From NCBI GenBank assembly GCA_965279475.1, contig CBDIIA010000003.1:992001-1056000 (forward strand): a stretch of 64,000 bases of DNA, in the 5' to 3' direction. The first letter of the stretch is position 1, and the number at the start of each line of letters is the position of its first letter. Origin of the DNA: Pseudorhodoferax sp965279475 (GTDB lineage: Bacteria > Pseudomonadota > Gammaproteobacteria > Burkholderiales > Burkholderiaceae_C). The translations under genes and the position numbers were made by a program. Positions 8,701 through 16,757 of this stretch are shown here, one piece after another. Below the pieces are notes generated by a model. The model was not told the DNA's origin. It ran no database searches and saw only the letters and a program-made list of their open reading frames with translations.

Positions 8701-9816
8701 ATGGAAAATCTCGATGTGATGGTGCTGCGCACGCTGCGCGACTGGCGTCGTGCCGGCAAGCGCGCCTTGCTGGCCACGGTGGTCCGCACCTGGGGTTCAT
8801 CGCCACGGCCGGTGGGTTCGATCATGGCGCTGAACGAAGACGGCGCCGTGGTGGGCTCGGTGTCAGGCGGCTGCATCGAGGACGACCTGATCTACCGCTA
8901 CACGCAGGCCTATGCGTCCGCCGGCACGGCGAGCGTCGCGGGCGTGGCGCAGACCATGCCCTCGGGCCCGCCGGCGTTCGTCAAGTACGGCATCACCGCC
9001 GACGAGGCGCACCGCTTCGGCCTGCCCTGCGGCGGCACACTCGAACTGCTACTCGAGCACGACCCGGCCGCCGACCCCCTGGCCGCGCTGGTCGAGTCGC
9101 TGGAGTCGGGTCAGCTGGTGCAGCGCACGGTGCGGCTGGCTGACGGGCAGGTCTCGCTGGCCGTGGCCGACACGCCGTCGGAACTCGACGTGTCCGATGT
9201 TGCACTGGTCAACACCTTCGGGCCCGAATACCGCATGCTGCTGATCGGCGCCGGCCAACTCACCGAGTACCTGGCGACGATGGCGCGCTTCAGCGGTTTC
9301 GCGGTCACCGTGTGCGACCCGCGCGAGGAATACCGCGGCGCCTGGTCCGTGCCCGGTGTCACCGTGGCCAGCGAGATGCCCGACGACGTGGTCACGGCGT
9401 TCCGGCCCGACCGCCGCAGCTGCGTGGTGGCGCTGACGCACGACCCCAAGCTCGACGACCTGGCGCTGCTGGAGGCGCTGCAGAGCGACGCGTTCTACGT
9501 CGGCGCCATCGGTTCGCGCCGCAACAACGAGGCCCGCAAGCAGCGGTTGATCGAACACTTCGACCAGACCGAGGCCACGCTATCGCGGCTGCGCGGCCCG
9601 ATCGGCATCTACATCGGCAGCAAGACGCCATCGGAGATCGCGGTCAGCGTGATGGCCGAGATCCTGGCGGTGAAGAACGGCGTGATGCTGCCGCGCGACA
9701 TGGAGGTGTCGTACGCGAAGAACGTGCGCGCCATCGCTGCCAACGAGGCGACGCACGACACGGCCGACGAGGGCGGCGGTGTGCTGGCGCCGGTCTGCGG
9801 CATTCCGCGCCTTTGA
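8701..9816 (+). CDS. XdhC/CoxF-type molybdenum cofactor maturation protein
   Basis: 371 residues starting at the ATG at 8701 (MENLDVMVLRTLRDW). The N-terminal XdhC_CoxI domain has the conserved GSSPRPVGSIMAL and GSVSGGCIEDDLI motifs. The C-terminal Rossmann half has LLIGAGQLTEYLATMA and the YVGAIGSRRN signature. XdhC proteins bind molybdenum cofactor, help its sulfuration and deliver it to the hydroxylase, here presumably CoxL. It is the last gene of the operon. Its TGA stop forms the first bases of the 109-bp palindromic repeat that follows. Confidence 0.92.
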   Translation: MENLDVMVLRTLRDWRRAGKRALLATVVRTWGSSPRPVGSIMALNEDGAVVGSVSGGCIEDDLIYRYTQAYASAGTASVAGVAQTMPSGPPAFVKYGITADEAHRFGLPCGGTLELLLEHDPAADPLAALVESLESGQLVQRTVRLADGQVSLAVADTPSELDVSDVALVNTFGPEYRMLLIGAGQLTEYLATMARFSGFAVTVCDPREEYRGAWSVPGVTVASEMPDDVVTAFRPDRRSCVVALTHDPKLDDLALLEALQSDAFYVGAIGSRRNNEARKQRLIEHFDQTEATLSRLRGPIGIYIGSKTPSEIAVSVMAEILAVKNGVMLPRDMEVSYAKNVRAIAANEATHDTADEGGGVLAPVCGIPRL

Positions 9817-9922
9817 TACGGATTCGCAATCAAAACGATCACTGCGTTGTTTCGCCTCGCCGTGCGTCGGCACTGTCTTCGGCTTCACGCCTTGTGCTCG
9901 CTCTGATTGCAAACCCGTATCA
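9814..9922 (+). repeat. 109-bp dispersed palindromic repeat, copy 1
   Basis: The element begins TGATACGGATTCGCAATC and ends with its imperfect inverse (GATTGCAAACCCGTATCA). The outer 28 bases of each end are complementary with about five mismatches. A second copy lies at 58191-58299 in the opposite orientation, with about ten substitutions and no gaps by eye. It sits between the convergent xdhC (+) and the membrane-protein gene (-), and its first three bases are the xdhC stop codon. It could fold into a long hairpin that ends transcription from both sides. It carries no ORF conserved in a credible frame. Confidence 0.85.
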
Positions 9923-9934
9923 CCCGTCGCGCGT

Positions 9935-10468
9935 TCAGCGCGGCGCCGAGAAAATCCCGCGCAGCACGCGCCAGCCACGCTGCGCCCGGCCCCGGGCGCG
10001 CCGCGTGATCGCGCGGGCCACTCGCCACACGAGGGATTGCCGCAACTGCGCGAGCTTGGCGTCCTTCCAGGTCTTCCAGCGGCCATAGATCCGGCTGAAC
10101 CATCCCAGCCGCATCAGCGTCGGATGGGTCAGCTGGAACAATCGGGCCGCGACGGCAGTGCCCAGCAGCTTGGCACCGACGACCACCAGCAGACCCAGCA
10201 GCGCGTGGCCCTGGCTGATCCAGTACCAGGCCAGCAGCTTCAGCGGGATCAGCGTCAGCATCGGCACGAAGAACACCAGCAGCGCCGCGTAGGGCGGCAG
10301 CCGGCGGATGGCATCCTCCAGCCGGGCCCACAGCGGTAGCCGTGCCAGTTGCGCCATCAGCCGCGCCAGCGGCTCCCAGCCCCATTCCTCGAACACGACG
10401 AGCAGCGCCAGCAGCGGCGCCAGCGTGAAGCGTGCGAGGAGCCGGAGGAGTTGCTTGAGCTTGGTCAC
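9935..10468 (-). CDS. Small membrane protein of unknown function
   Basis: 177 residues from the GTG at 10468 (MTKLKQLLRLLARFTLAPLL). The frame continues upstream to 10606, but that part would overlap queC on the other strand and looks like shadow sequence. Three hydrophobic segments are visible (around residues 12-30, 58-80 and 85-105), followed by a strongly basic cytoplasmic tail rich in Arg and Trp (YGRWKTWKDAKLAQLRQS). It resembles uncharacterised proteobacterial membrane proteins. It is divergent from queC and convergent with xdhC, with the 109-bp repeat at its 3' end. Confidence 0.6.
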   Translation of the reverse strand: MTKLKQLLRLLARFTLAPLLALLVVFEEWGWEPLARLMAQLARLPLWARLEDAIRRLPPYAALLVFFVPMLTLIPLKLLAWYWISQGHALLGLLVVVGAKLLGTAVAARLFQLTHPTLMRLGWFSRIYGRWKTWKDAKLAQLRQSLVWRVARAITRRARGRAQRGWRVLRGIFSAPR

Positions 10469-10556
10469 GCCCGCAGTGTGCCTGAGGCTTTGCGCAGACG
10501 GCGAAAATGCGGGTTTCGCCGGCCACGCGCCAGGCCACCACTTCCGGGATTGCTCC

Positions 10557-11258
10557 ATGCACACACGCGCCCTCATCCTGTTCTCCGGCGGGCAGGATTC
10601 GACCACCTGCCTCGCGCATGCGCTGACGCGGTATGCCCACGTCGAGACCGTGGCGTTCGACTACGGGCAACGCCACCGCATCGAACTGGACGCACGTCTG
10701 GTGGTGCTGGAGCAGCTGAAGCTGCGTTTCCCCGGTTGGGCTGCGCGCCTGGGCGACGACCATCTGCTCGACCTGAAGGTGCTCGGCGACATCAGCGACA
10801 CCGCCTTGACGCGCGACATCGCGCTGCAGATGGAGCACAACGGCCTGCCCAACACCTTCGTGCCGGGCCGCAACCTGATGTTTCTGACGCTGGCCGCCGC
10901 GCTGGCCTACCGCCGCGGCCTCGAAGTGCTGGTGACCGGCGTCTGCGAGACCGATTTCTCGGGCTACCCCGACTGCCGCGACGACAGCATCAAGGCCTTG
11001 CAGGTGGCGCTGTCGCTGGGCATGGACCGGCGTTTCGTGCTGGAGACGCCGCTGATGTGGATCGACAAGGCCCAGACCTGGGCGCTGGCCGAATCGCTGG
11101 GCGGACCGGAACTGGTCGACCTGATCGTCGAACACACCCATACCTGCTACCTGGGCGAGCGCGGCGCACGCCATGCCTGGGGCTATGGCTGCGGCCACTG
11201 TGCCGCGTGCACGTTGCGGGCCAAAGGCCACGGACTGTATGCAGTTCAGGCTGATTAG
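10557..11258 (+). CDS. queC: 7-cyano-7-deazaguanine synthase QueC
   Basis: 233 residues. QueC converts 7-carboxy-7-deazaguanine to preQ0 with ATP and ammonia, in queuosine tRNA modification. The N-terminal PP-loop is LILFSGGQDSTTCLAHAL. The Zn-binding cysteines are C-terminal (GYGCGHCAACTLRAKG), plus the conserved CETDFSGYPDCR stretch and VPGRNLMFLTLAAALA. The start at 10557 (MHTRALILFSGGQ) places the PP-loop at the usual distance. No other que genes are in the window. Confidence 0.95.
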   Translation: MHTRALILFSGGQDSTTCLAHALTRYAHVETVAFDYGQRHRIELDARLVVLEQLKLRFPGWAARLGDDHLLDLKVLGDISDTALTRDIALQMEHNGLPNTFVPGRNLMFLTLAAALAYRRGLEVLVTGVCETDFSGYPDCRDDSIKALQVALSLGMDRRFVLETPLMWIDKAQTWALAESLGGPELVDLIVEHTHTCYLGERGARHAWGYGCGHCAACTLRAKGHGLYAVQAD

Positions 11259-11370
11259 CACTGAATATGTGCCATATTTGCTTGGACGGCCGCGCCAAGG
11301 ACGATCCAATCCACGCTGTTACGCGCGTTAACATCTCCGACTGCCGCTGCGCGCCCACCAAGAGACGAAC

Positions 11371-14205
11371 ATGAAACCAACCCTCTTTCCCCGACATGCA
11401 TGGCGACCCGCACAGATCGCCGCTGCGGCCGCATTGGCGTGCACGATGCTGGCACCCGCGATGGGCGCGGACAGCAAGGCCGCCGGCTACTACGAAGACG
11501 CTCTGACGCGCTACGAGAAGCGTGACATGCCAGGCGCAATCATCCAGCTGAAGAACGCCTTGCAGATCGACAAATCGATGCTGCCGGTGCAGGTACTGCT
11601 GGGGAAGGCGTTGCTGGCGAATGGTGAGGCTGCTGCTGCCGAAGTTGCTTTTGCGGAGGCTCTTCGCTTGGGTGTGAACCGGGCCGAAATCATCGTGCCT
11701 CTGGCAAGGGCCTATGTGGCCCAAGGTAAACAGAAGGCCTTGAAAGAGCAGGCACAGTTTCAAACCTCTGGCTTGCCGCCGAATGTCCAAGTCGAAATAC
11801 TGCTGTTGCGCGCTTCAGCTGCCGCCGATCTCGGTGATGTGCGAGATGCCCTGAGAACCATCGACGAAGCCCGTGCACTCGATGCACGCTCGGCCGATGT
11901 GTGGCTGGCTGAAGTGCCGATCCGCATCCGGTCAAGGCAGTTTCGCGAAGCCAGCGAGGCTGTGACGCGGGCCATTGCGTTGGCGCCGGATTCGGCCGAA
12001 GCACAGTACCAGCGTGGCTCGGTGTTGCACGTGCAGGGCGATGTCAAGGGCGCGCTTGCAGCCTACGATCAAGCCGTCAAGTTGGATGCCAGGCATGTGG
12101 AAGCGAGGGTGACGCGCGCCGGCCTGTATGTGGATTTGCGACGCTACGACGATGCAGCGCGGGATCTGGACGAGCTGGCCCGTCTGTCGCTACGGGATCC
12201 GCGGGGCGCGTATTTGCGCGCCCTGCTCGCCGAGCGTGACAACAAGCCCCAGGCAGTGACCAGCGCGTTGAAGGAGGTCACGGAACTACTGGACCGCGCG
12301 CCGCCAGAGTTCATGCAATACCGTCCGCAGATGCTGATGCTCAACGGTTTGGCGCATTTCGGGTTGAACGAGCGCGAGAAGGCAAAACCCTATCTCGAGT
12401 CGTTCCAGCGGCTGCAGAACGGTACCCCGGTGTCCAAGTTGCTGGCGCAGATTTATCTGCAGGAATCGAATGTGGACAGGGCAGTCGAGGTGCTGGAGTC
12501 CTATCTGAAGGCTCAGCCTGCGGATGGCCAGGCATTGGTGTTGTTGGCCTCGGCGAACATGGCACAGGGGCGCAACGCCAAGGCTGCCTCGCTGATGCAG
12601 GAGGCGCTGCGCAGCAAGGATGCGCCGGAGTTCCGCACTGTCCTCGGCTTGAGTTTTCTCGGCGGAGGACAGATGAGCCAAGCGGTGACCGAACTGGAAA
12701 CTGCATTCAAGCAGGACCCTGGCCAGACCCGCGCCGGGACGGCGCTGGCCGCCATGTATTTGCGCGGCGGCCAGAACGTGAAGGCCGCGCAAGTGGCCAG
12801 GCAGTTGGTGCAGCGCCAACCTGGCAATGCTGCGTTGCAGGACTTGCTGGGCATGGCGTTGGCCGAGTCAGGAGATTTGGCGGGAGGCAGGGCGGCCTTC
12901 GAGCAGGCGGTCAAGCTCGACCCTGCGCTGCTGGCGCCCAAGCTGCATCTGGCGCGCATGGACATCTCCGCCAGAAAACTCGATGCCGCCACCACCCGGT
13001 TGGATGCACTGATGGCGACCAACGACAAGGACGTCGACGTGCTGATGGAGATGTCGGTGCTTGCGGGCCAGAAGGGCCAGGGTGACGAGGTCAAGCGTTG
13101 GCTGGAAAAGGCCAACGACAACGCAGGGCCGCGCGACGTCCGGCCTGGTCTTGCTCTGATCGACCTGAATCTGCGCCGTGGTCAGGCGATACCTGCGCTG
13201 GACATCGCCAAGCGCGTATTGGCCAAAGCGCCCGACGACGTGGTGGCCTTGGTCGCTTATGCGCGGACGCAGCTGGCCACGGGCGACCGCATCGGCGCAC
13301 GCACGTCGTTGACCAACGCGACGCGGGTTGCCGACTTCAATGCTCCGCAACAGGTTGAAATCGCCGGTCTGCAGATGGCGGCCGGGGGTGTGGACGGTGC
13401 GGCCTATAGCCTCGAAAAGGCGTTGTCCACTCGGCCCGATTTCTTGCCGGCGCTGGCGATGATGACCAGTGTTGAGCTAAGCCAGCGCGATTGGGCCAAG
13501 GCCGAGAAGCGCGCGCGCCAGATCAGCGAACAATTTCCCAAACGCGCAGTCGGCTACAGTCTGTTGGGCGACGTAGCCTCCGCCAAGGGGCAGGGGGCAG
13601 CCGCCGTCGAGTTCTACCGCAAGGCACACCAGACCGAACCTTCGACCGAGACCTTGCTGCGCGTGTTTCGCGCTTCCTGGTCGCAAGATGGCGGCAAGTC
13701 GTCGACCAACCTTGCCGAACAATGGCTCAAGACCCATCCCGGCGACAGAGCGACGCGCACGGCGCTCGCCGATGGTTATGCGCGCGCCGGAAAATGGGCT
13801 GCAGCCAAAGGTGCGTATGAGGACTTGCTGAAGACGGATCCTTCGAGCGGCGCAGTGCTGAACAACTTGGCCAATGTGCTGTCGTTGATGAAGGACCCCG
13901 GCGCTGTCGCGATGGCGGAGAAGGCGGTGGAAAAAGCACCAGCGGACGCCAATGCGATCGATACGCTGGGCTGGCTGTTGTACCAGGCTGGCAATGCCGA
14001 GCAATTGCCGCGCGCACTGCAACTGCTGCGCGACGCCCGCCTGCGCGACCCCGCGAACCCCGTGATCCGCTACCACCTGGCGACCGTGCTGGCCAAGAGC
14101 GGACGCAAGTCCGAAGCGCGTAGTGAACTTGATGTCGCGTTGAAGGCCGGCAAGTCGTTTGAGTATGCCGCCGATGTTGAGAAGCTGCTGGTGACGTTGC
14201 AATAA
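11371..14205 (+). CDS. prsT: PrsT, PEP-CTERM system TPR-repeat protein
   Basis: 944 residues, near the usual length of PrsT. A Sec signal peptide (ALACTMLAPAMGA) is followed by about twenty consecutive TPR-type helical repeats to the C-terminus, e.g. KAAGYYEDALTRYEKRDMPG, AEAQYQRGSVLHVQGDVKGA and ADANAIDTLGWLLYQAGNAE. PrsT is often called a lipoprotein, but the Cys here (ALAC) is not in a canonical lipobox. PrsT genes occur in exosortase/PEP-CTERM extracellular-matrix loci with the PrsK/PrsR regulators; its biochemical role is not established. A PEP-CTERM substrate gene is directly downstream on the other strand. Base composition in the first third is less GC-biased than in neighbours. Confidence 0.9.
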   Translation: MKPTLFPRHAWRPAQIAAAAALACTMLAPAMGADSKAAGYYEDALTRYEKRDMPGAIIQLKNALQIDKSMLPVQVLLGKALLANGEAAAAEVAFAEALRLGVNRAEIIVPLARAYVAQGKQKALKEQAQFQTSGLPPNVQVEILLLRASAAADLGDVRDALRTIDEARALDARSADVWLAEVPIRIRSRQFREASEAVTRAIALAPDSAEAQYQRGSVLHVQGDVKGALAAYDQAVKLDARHVEARVTRAGLYVDLRRYDDAARDLDELARLSLRDPRGAYLRALLAERDNKPQAVTSALKEVTELLDRAPPEFMQYRPQMLMLNGLAHFGLNEREKAKPYLESFQRLQNGTPVSKLLAQIYLQESNVDRAVEVLESYLKAQPADGQALVLLASANMAQGRNAKAASLMQEALRSKDAPEFRTVLGLSFLGGGQMSQAVTELETAFKQDPGQTRAGTALAAMYLRGGQNVKAAQVARQLVQRQPGNAALQDLLGMALAESGDLAGGRAAFEQAVKLDPALLAPKLHLARMDISARKLDAATTRLDALMATNDKDVDVLMEMSVLAGQKGQGDEVKRWLEKANDNAGPRDVRPGLALIDLNLRRGQAIPALDIAKRVLAKAPDDVVALVAYARTQLATGDRIGARTSLTNATRVADFNAPQQVEIAGLQMAAGGVDGAAYSLEKALSTRPDFLPALAMMTSVELSQRDWAKAEKRARQISEQFPKRAVGYSLLGDVASAKGQGAAAVEFYRKAHQTEPSTETLLRVFRASWSQDGGKSSTNLAEQWLKTHPGDRATRTALADGYARAGKWAAAKGAYEDLLKTDPSSGAVLNNLANVLSLMKDPGAVAMAEKAVEKAPADANAIDTLGWLLYQAGNAEQLPRALQLLRDARLRDPANPVIRYHLATVLAKSGRKSEARSELDVALKAGKSFEYAADVEKLLVTLQ

Positions 14206-14403
14206 CGCGAGGCGATATTCGAATTCCGCTTGCCCCCAGCGGAGGACGAAATGATGAGGGAGGGCGGCTGGCGCAGTCGATCCAACGGAATGTCTTGGCG
14301 TCTTGGCGCGCGGCTTTCTGATCAGCCGATCGACAGCGTGACGTCACCTGTCTGTGCGTGCTGGGTTGCACGCCTTGGTCTTCAGCCGCCCCCCACAAGC
14401 AAA

Positions 14404-14427
14404 AACGGCCTGCGACTGCAGGCCGTT
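14404..14427 (-). terminator. Rho-independent terminator of the PEP-CTERM gene
   Basis: A perfect 10-bp inverted repeat, AACGGCCTGC-GACT-GCAGGCCGTT, followed on the minus strand by a T run (the AAAAA at 14401-14405 on the plus strand). It lies 18 bases past the PEP-CTERM stop codon, so it fits as that gene's intrinsic terminator. It may also stop read-through from prsT. The remaining bases between the two convergent genes (14206-14400) show no further structure. Confidence 0.85.
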
Positions 14428-14445
14428 CAGCATACCGAACGAGAA

Positions 14446-15357
14446 TCAGGCGTCGGTGTTTTTCGCCGCTGCAGTGCGGCGCTTGACTCCAGCAATACCC
14501 AGCAGACCCAAAGCCATCAGCGCCAGCGAAGCGGGCTCCGGAACCTTGTTGTTACAGCCACCAACCGCGCTGTTGTCGGTACAAGTGTTGGCGTCGACCT
14601 GAGCAAGTTTGAAATAGTCATTGCCCTGCGTAAGACCATCACCTTTGCCAGAACCATTCAAATCGGTGGTAAGGGCGCCAAAATTCGTGTTGTATGCGCT
14701 CACCAGCCACCAACTTGAACCCTTGGCACTGCTGTTGACCGCGTTGCTTCCGGTCGACAAGTCGGCGTAGTTGCCAACAAGCTCCCATCCAGCAGCCAGC
14801 ATGGCACCCACACCGCTCAAAGTTGCGATCGTATTCGACAAATTTGGTGCGGAGGTCCCGACATAGCGGAACAGCGATATGTCCGCATCTGTATTGATAT
14901 AACCGAGACTGAGGCTAGTCAGCGCTACGCTAGACGCGAAGCTCAGCAATACCGCCTCGGTATTACCGGTCGTCGCCGCCGTAACAATGTTGCCGTTGCC
15001 GTCCTTGACCGCGGCAGTCGCGGCATTGTCAAGCGCGTGATTCGGCTCGCCAGTGCCGTCCGAGCCCATGCCAAGACCCCCGCCAGAGTAGAACTGCAAG
15101 GTTGACTTCGAATCGGTGACCCATTTGCTCCCCGAAGCGGTTCCGTTATTAGACGCGCCATTCGTAACATAGGCGCCACTGATGGTCAGATCGGGTGCGG
15201 CAACGGGCGAGCCGCTGTAGCCCGTCGTTGCACTGCCACCGTTGGGTCCGCCAAACGTGTAATTCCAGCTCGCAGCCGCCATCGCACCAGACGATGCGCT
15301 CAACAGACCGGCGACCAATCCAGCCATTGCAAACCATTGATTGCGAGACGATTTCAT
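14446..15357 (-). CDS. PEP-CTERM sorting-domain surface protein
   Basis: 303 residues. It has a Sec signal peptide (MAGLVAGLLSASSGAMAA), a Ser/Thr/Asn/Gly-rich mature domain, and a C-terminal PEP-CTERM tail: VPEPASLALMALGLLGIAG followed by KRR. Exosortase (XrtA/EpsH) is expected to cleave at the VPEP region and release or anchor the protein in the exopolysaccharide matrix. The TSLSLGYINTDADISLFRY stretch recalls the XDP1-type exosortase-dependent surface proteins (tentative). Two Cys lie just before the sorting signal (CTDNSAVGGC). Base composition is clearly more AT-rich than the flanks. A sigma-54-like promoter lies about 65 bases upstream and an intrinsic terminator follows. Confidence 0.93.
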   Translation of the reverse strand: MKSSRNQWFAMAGLVAGLLSASSGAMAAASWNYTFGGPNGGSATTGYSGSPVAAPDLTISGAYVTNGASNNGTASGSKWVTDSKSTLQFYSGGGLGMGSDGTGEPNHALDNAATAAVKDGNGNIVTAATTGNTEAVLLSFASSVALTSLSLGYINTDADISLFRYVGTSAPNLSNTIATLSGVGAMLAAGWELVGNYADLSTGSNAVNSSAKGSSWWLVSAYNTNFGALTTDLNGSGKGDGLTQGNDYFKLAQVDANTCTDNSAVGGCNNKVPEPASLALMALGLLGIAGVKRRTAAAKNTDA

Positions 15358-15419
15358 AAAGGGCTTTCTGTAGCTTTTGATGATTACCGCCTTCTGCGAC
15401 GGTTTACGTGTTACTTAAA

Positions 15420-15434
15420 GCAAATTTAAGGCCA
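15420..15434 (-). promoter_or_regulatory. Candidate sigma-54 (-24/-12) promoter for the PEP-CTERM gene
   Basis: On the minus strand the sequence reads TGGCCTTAAATTTGC, matching the sigma-54 layout GG-N10-GC with TGGC and TTGC both intact, and is followed by TTT. The predicted start near 15408 leaves a leader of about 50 bases before the ATG at 15357. A short dyad CGAATT-N8-AATTCG lies just upstream at 15460-15479. In exosortase-bearing betaproteobacteria PEP-CTERM genes are known to be controlled by the PrsK/PrsR two-component system with RpoN, so this site makes biological sense. A match this short can occur by chance. Confidence 0.55.
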
Positions 15435-15514
15435 GCAAGAAAATGCTCTTTAAATTCAACGAATTCAAGTGTTAATTCGAAACGTGCTGTAGCCATATGT
15501 AATGAAATTCGACA

Positions 15515-16756
15515 TCAAATTACGTTTGTTTCACGTAGCAGCGTCAATGCATCAGGCGGTATGCCCAGTTCCGCGAGCACTTCATCGGTGTGCTGTCCCA
15601 GCACCGGCGGCGCGTTGCGCAGCACGGCCGGGTGGTCCGCCAGCCTGAGCGGGCTGGCGACGCCGGCGATAGACGCGACGCCGTCGCCCGCGTCCCGCGG
15701 CAAGGCCACGCGCAGGCCACGCGCCCGCACCTGGGGGTCGTCGAACGCCTGGGCCAGGTTGTTGATCGGCCCGCAGGGCACGGCCTTGTCTTCGAACAGG
15801 GTGATCCATTCGGCCGTGGGGCGCGTGCGCGTCACCGCCTCCATCAGCGGGATCAGCACGTCGCGGTGGGTCACGCGCGGCGTGTTCTTCGAAAAGCGCG
15901 GGTCGGTGGCCCACTCCGGCTTGCCAACCGCCTCGCAGAACCGTGCAAACTGCCCGTCGTTGCCGATCGCCAGCAGCATCGCGCCATCGGCGGTCGGGAA
16001 GTCCTGGTACGGCGCCAGGCTCGGGTGGCTGTTGCCCTGGCGCTTCGGCACGCCGCCGGTGTTCAGAAAACCCGCGGCCTGGTTGGCCAGGATCGCCATG
16101 CCGACGTCGAGCAGCGACATGTCGATGTGCTGGCCCAGGCCGGTGCTGTGGCGCACCTGCACCGCTGCCAGGATGGCCGTGGACGCGTAGACGCCGGTGA
16201 AGAGGTCGGTCAAGGCCACGCCTACACGCACGCCACCGCCGCCGGGTTCGCCGTCGGCGCGGCCGGTGATGCTCATCATGCCGCTCGAGGCCTGGATCAG
16301 CAGGTCGTAGCCCGCGCGTTCCGCATACGGGCCTGTTTGCCCGAAGCCGGTGATCGAGCAGTAGATCAGCTTCGGATTCAGCGCCTTCAGGCTTTCGTAG
16401 TCGAGCCCGTAGTGCTTCAGCCCGCCGACCTTGAAGTTCTCCACCAGGATGTCGCTCGATGCGGCCATCTGCCGGATCAGCGCTTGGCCTTCCGGTTTCG
16501 CCATGTCGATGGTGACGGAACGCTTGTTGCGGTTGCAAGCCGTGTAGTAGGTGGCCTGGTCGGTGTCGTTGCCGTCGGCGTCCTTCAGGAAGGGCGGGCC
16601 CCAGTGGCGCGTGTCGTCGCCGCTGCCGGGCCGCTCGATCTTGACCACATCGGCACCCAGGTCGGCCAGGATCTGCGTGCACCACGGCCCGGCCAGCACG
16701 CGCGACAGGTCGAGAACTTTGAGGCCGGCGAGGGCTCCGGCAGAGGCTTGCGTCAT
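15515..16756 (-). CDS. CaiB/BaiF family III CoA-transferase (probable glutarate/succinate type)
   Basis: 413 residues, normal for class III CoA-transferases. N-terminal LKVLDLSRVLAGPWCTQILA and ADVVKIERPGSGDDTRHWGP are the family signature; the catalytic Asp is expected in the HIDMSLLDVGMAIL region. The start ATG at 16756 follows the gcdH stop by one base (TGACATG), with GGGAA just upstream, so the two are translationally coupled. Coupling to glutaryl-CoA dehydrogenase suggests transfer of CoA to glutarate (for example from succinyl-CoA) in lysine/glutarate catabolism. Other dicarboxylates cannot be excluded from sequence alone. Confidence 0.88.
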   Translation of the reverse strand: MTQASAGALAGLKVLDLSRVLAGPWCTQILADLGADVVKIERPGSGDDTRHWGPPFLKDADGNDTDQATYYTACNRNKRSVTIDMAKPEGQALIRQMAASSDILVENFKVGGLKHYGLDYESLKALNPKLIYCSITGFGQTGPYAERAGYDLLIQASSGMMSITGRADGEPGGGGVRVGVALTDLFTGVYASTAILAAVQVRHSTGLGQHIDMSLLDVGMAILANQAAGFLNTGGVPKRQGNSHPSLAPYQDFPTADGAMLLAIGNDGQFARFCEAVGKPEWATDPRFSKNTPRVTHRDVLIPLMEAVTRTRPTAEWITLFEDKAVPCGPINNLAQAFDDPQVRARGLRVALPRDAGDGVASIAGVASPLRLADHPAVLRNAPPVLGQHTDEVLAELGIPPDALTLLRETNVI

Positions 16757-16757
16757 G

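Noticed and set aside
9814..9922. CRISPR or IS terminal repeat origin for the 109-bp element
   Set aside because: There are no spacers or adjacent cas genes, no transposase in the window, and no tandem array.
11265..11285. Possible -24/-12 promoter before prsT (TGTGCCATATTTGCTT)
   Set aside because: It has TG instead of GG at -24, so it falls short of the two better matches.
14206..14400. Small genes between prsT and the PEP-CTERM gene
   Set aside because: Short open frames exist but none has a ribosome site or recognisable sequence; only the terminator is supported.
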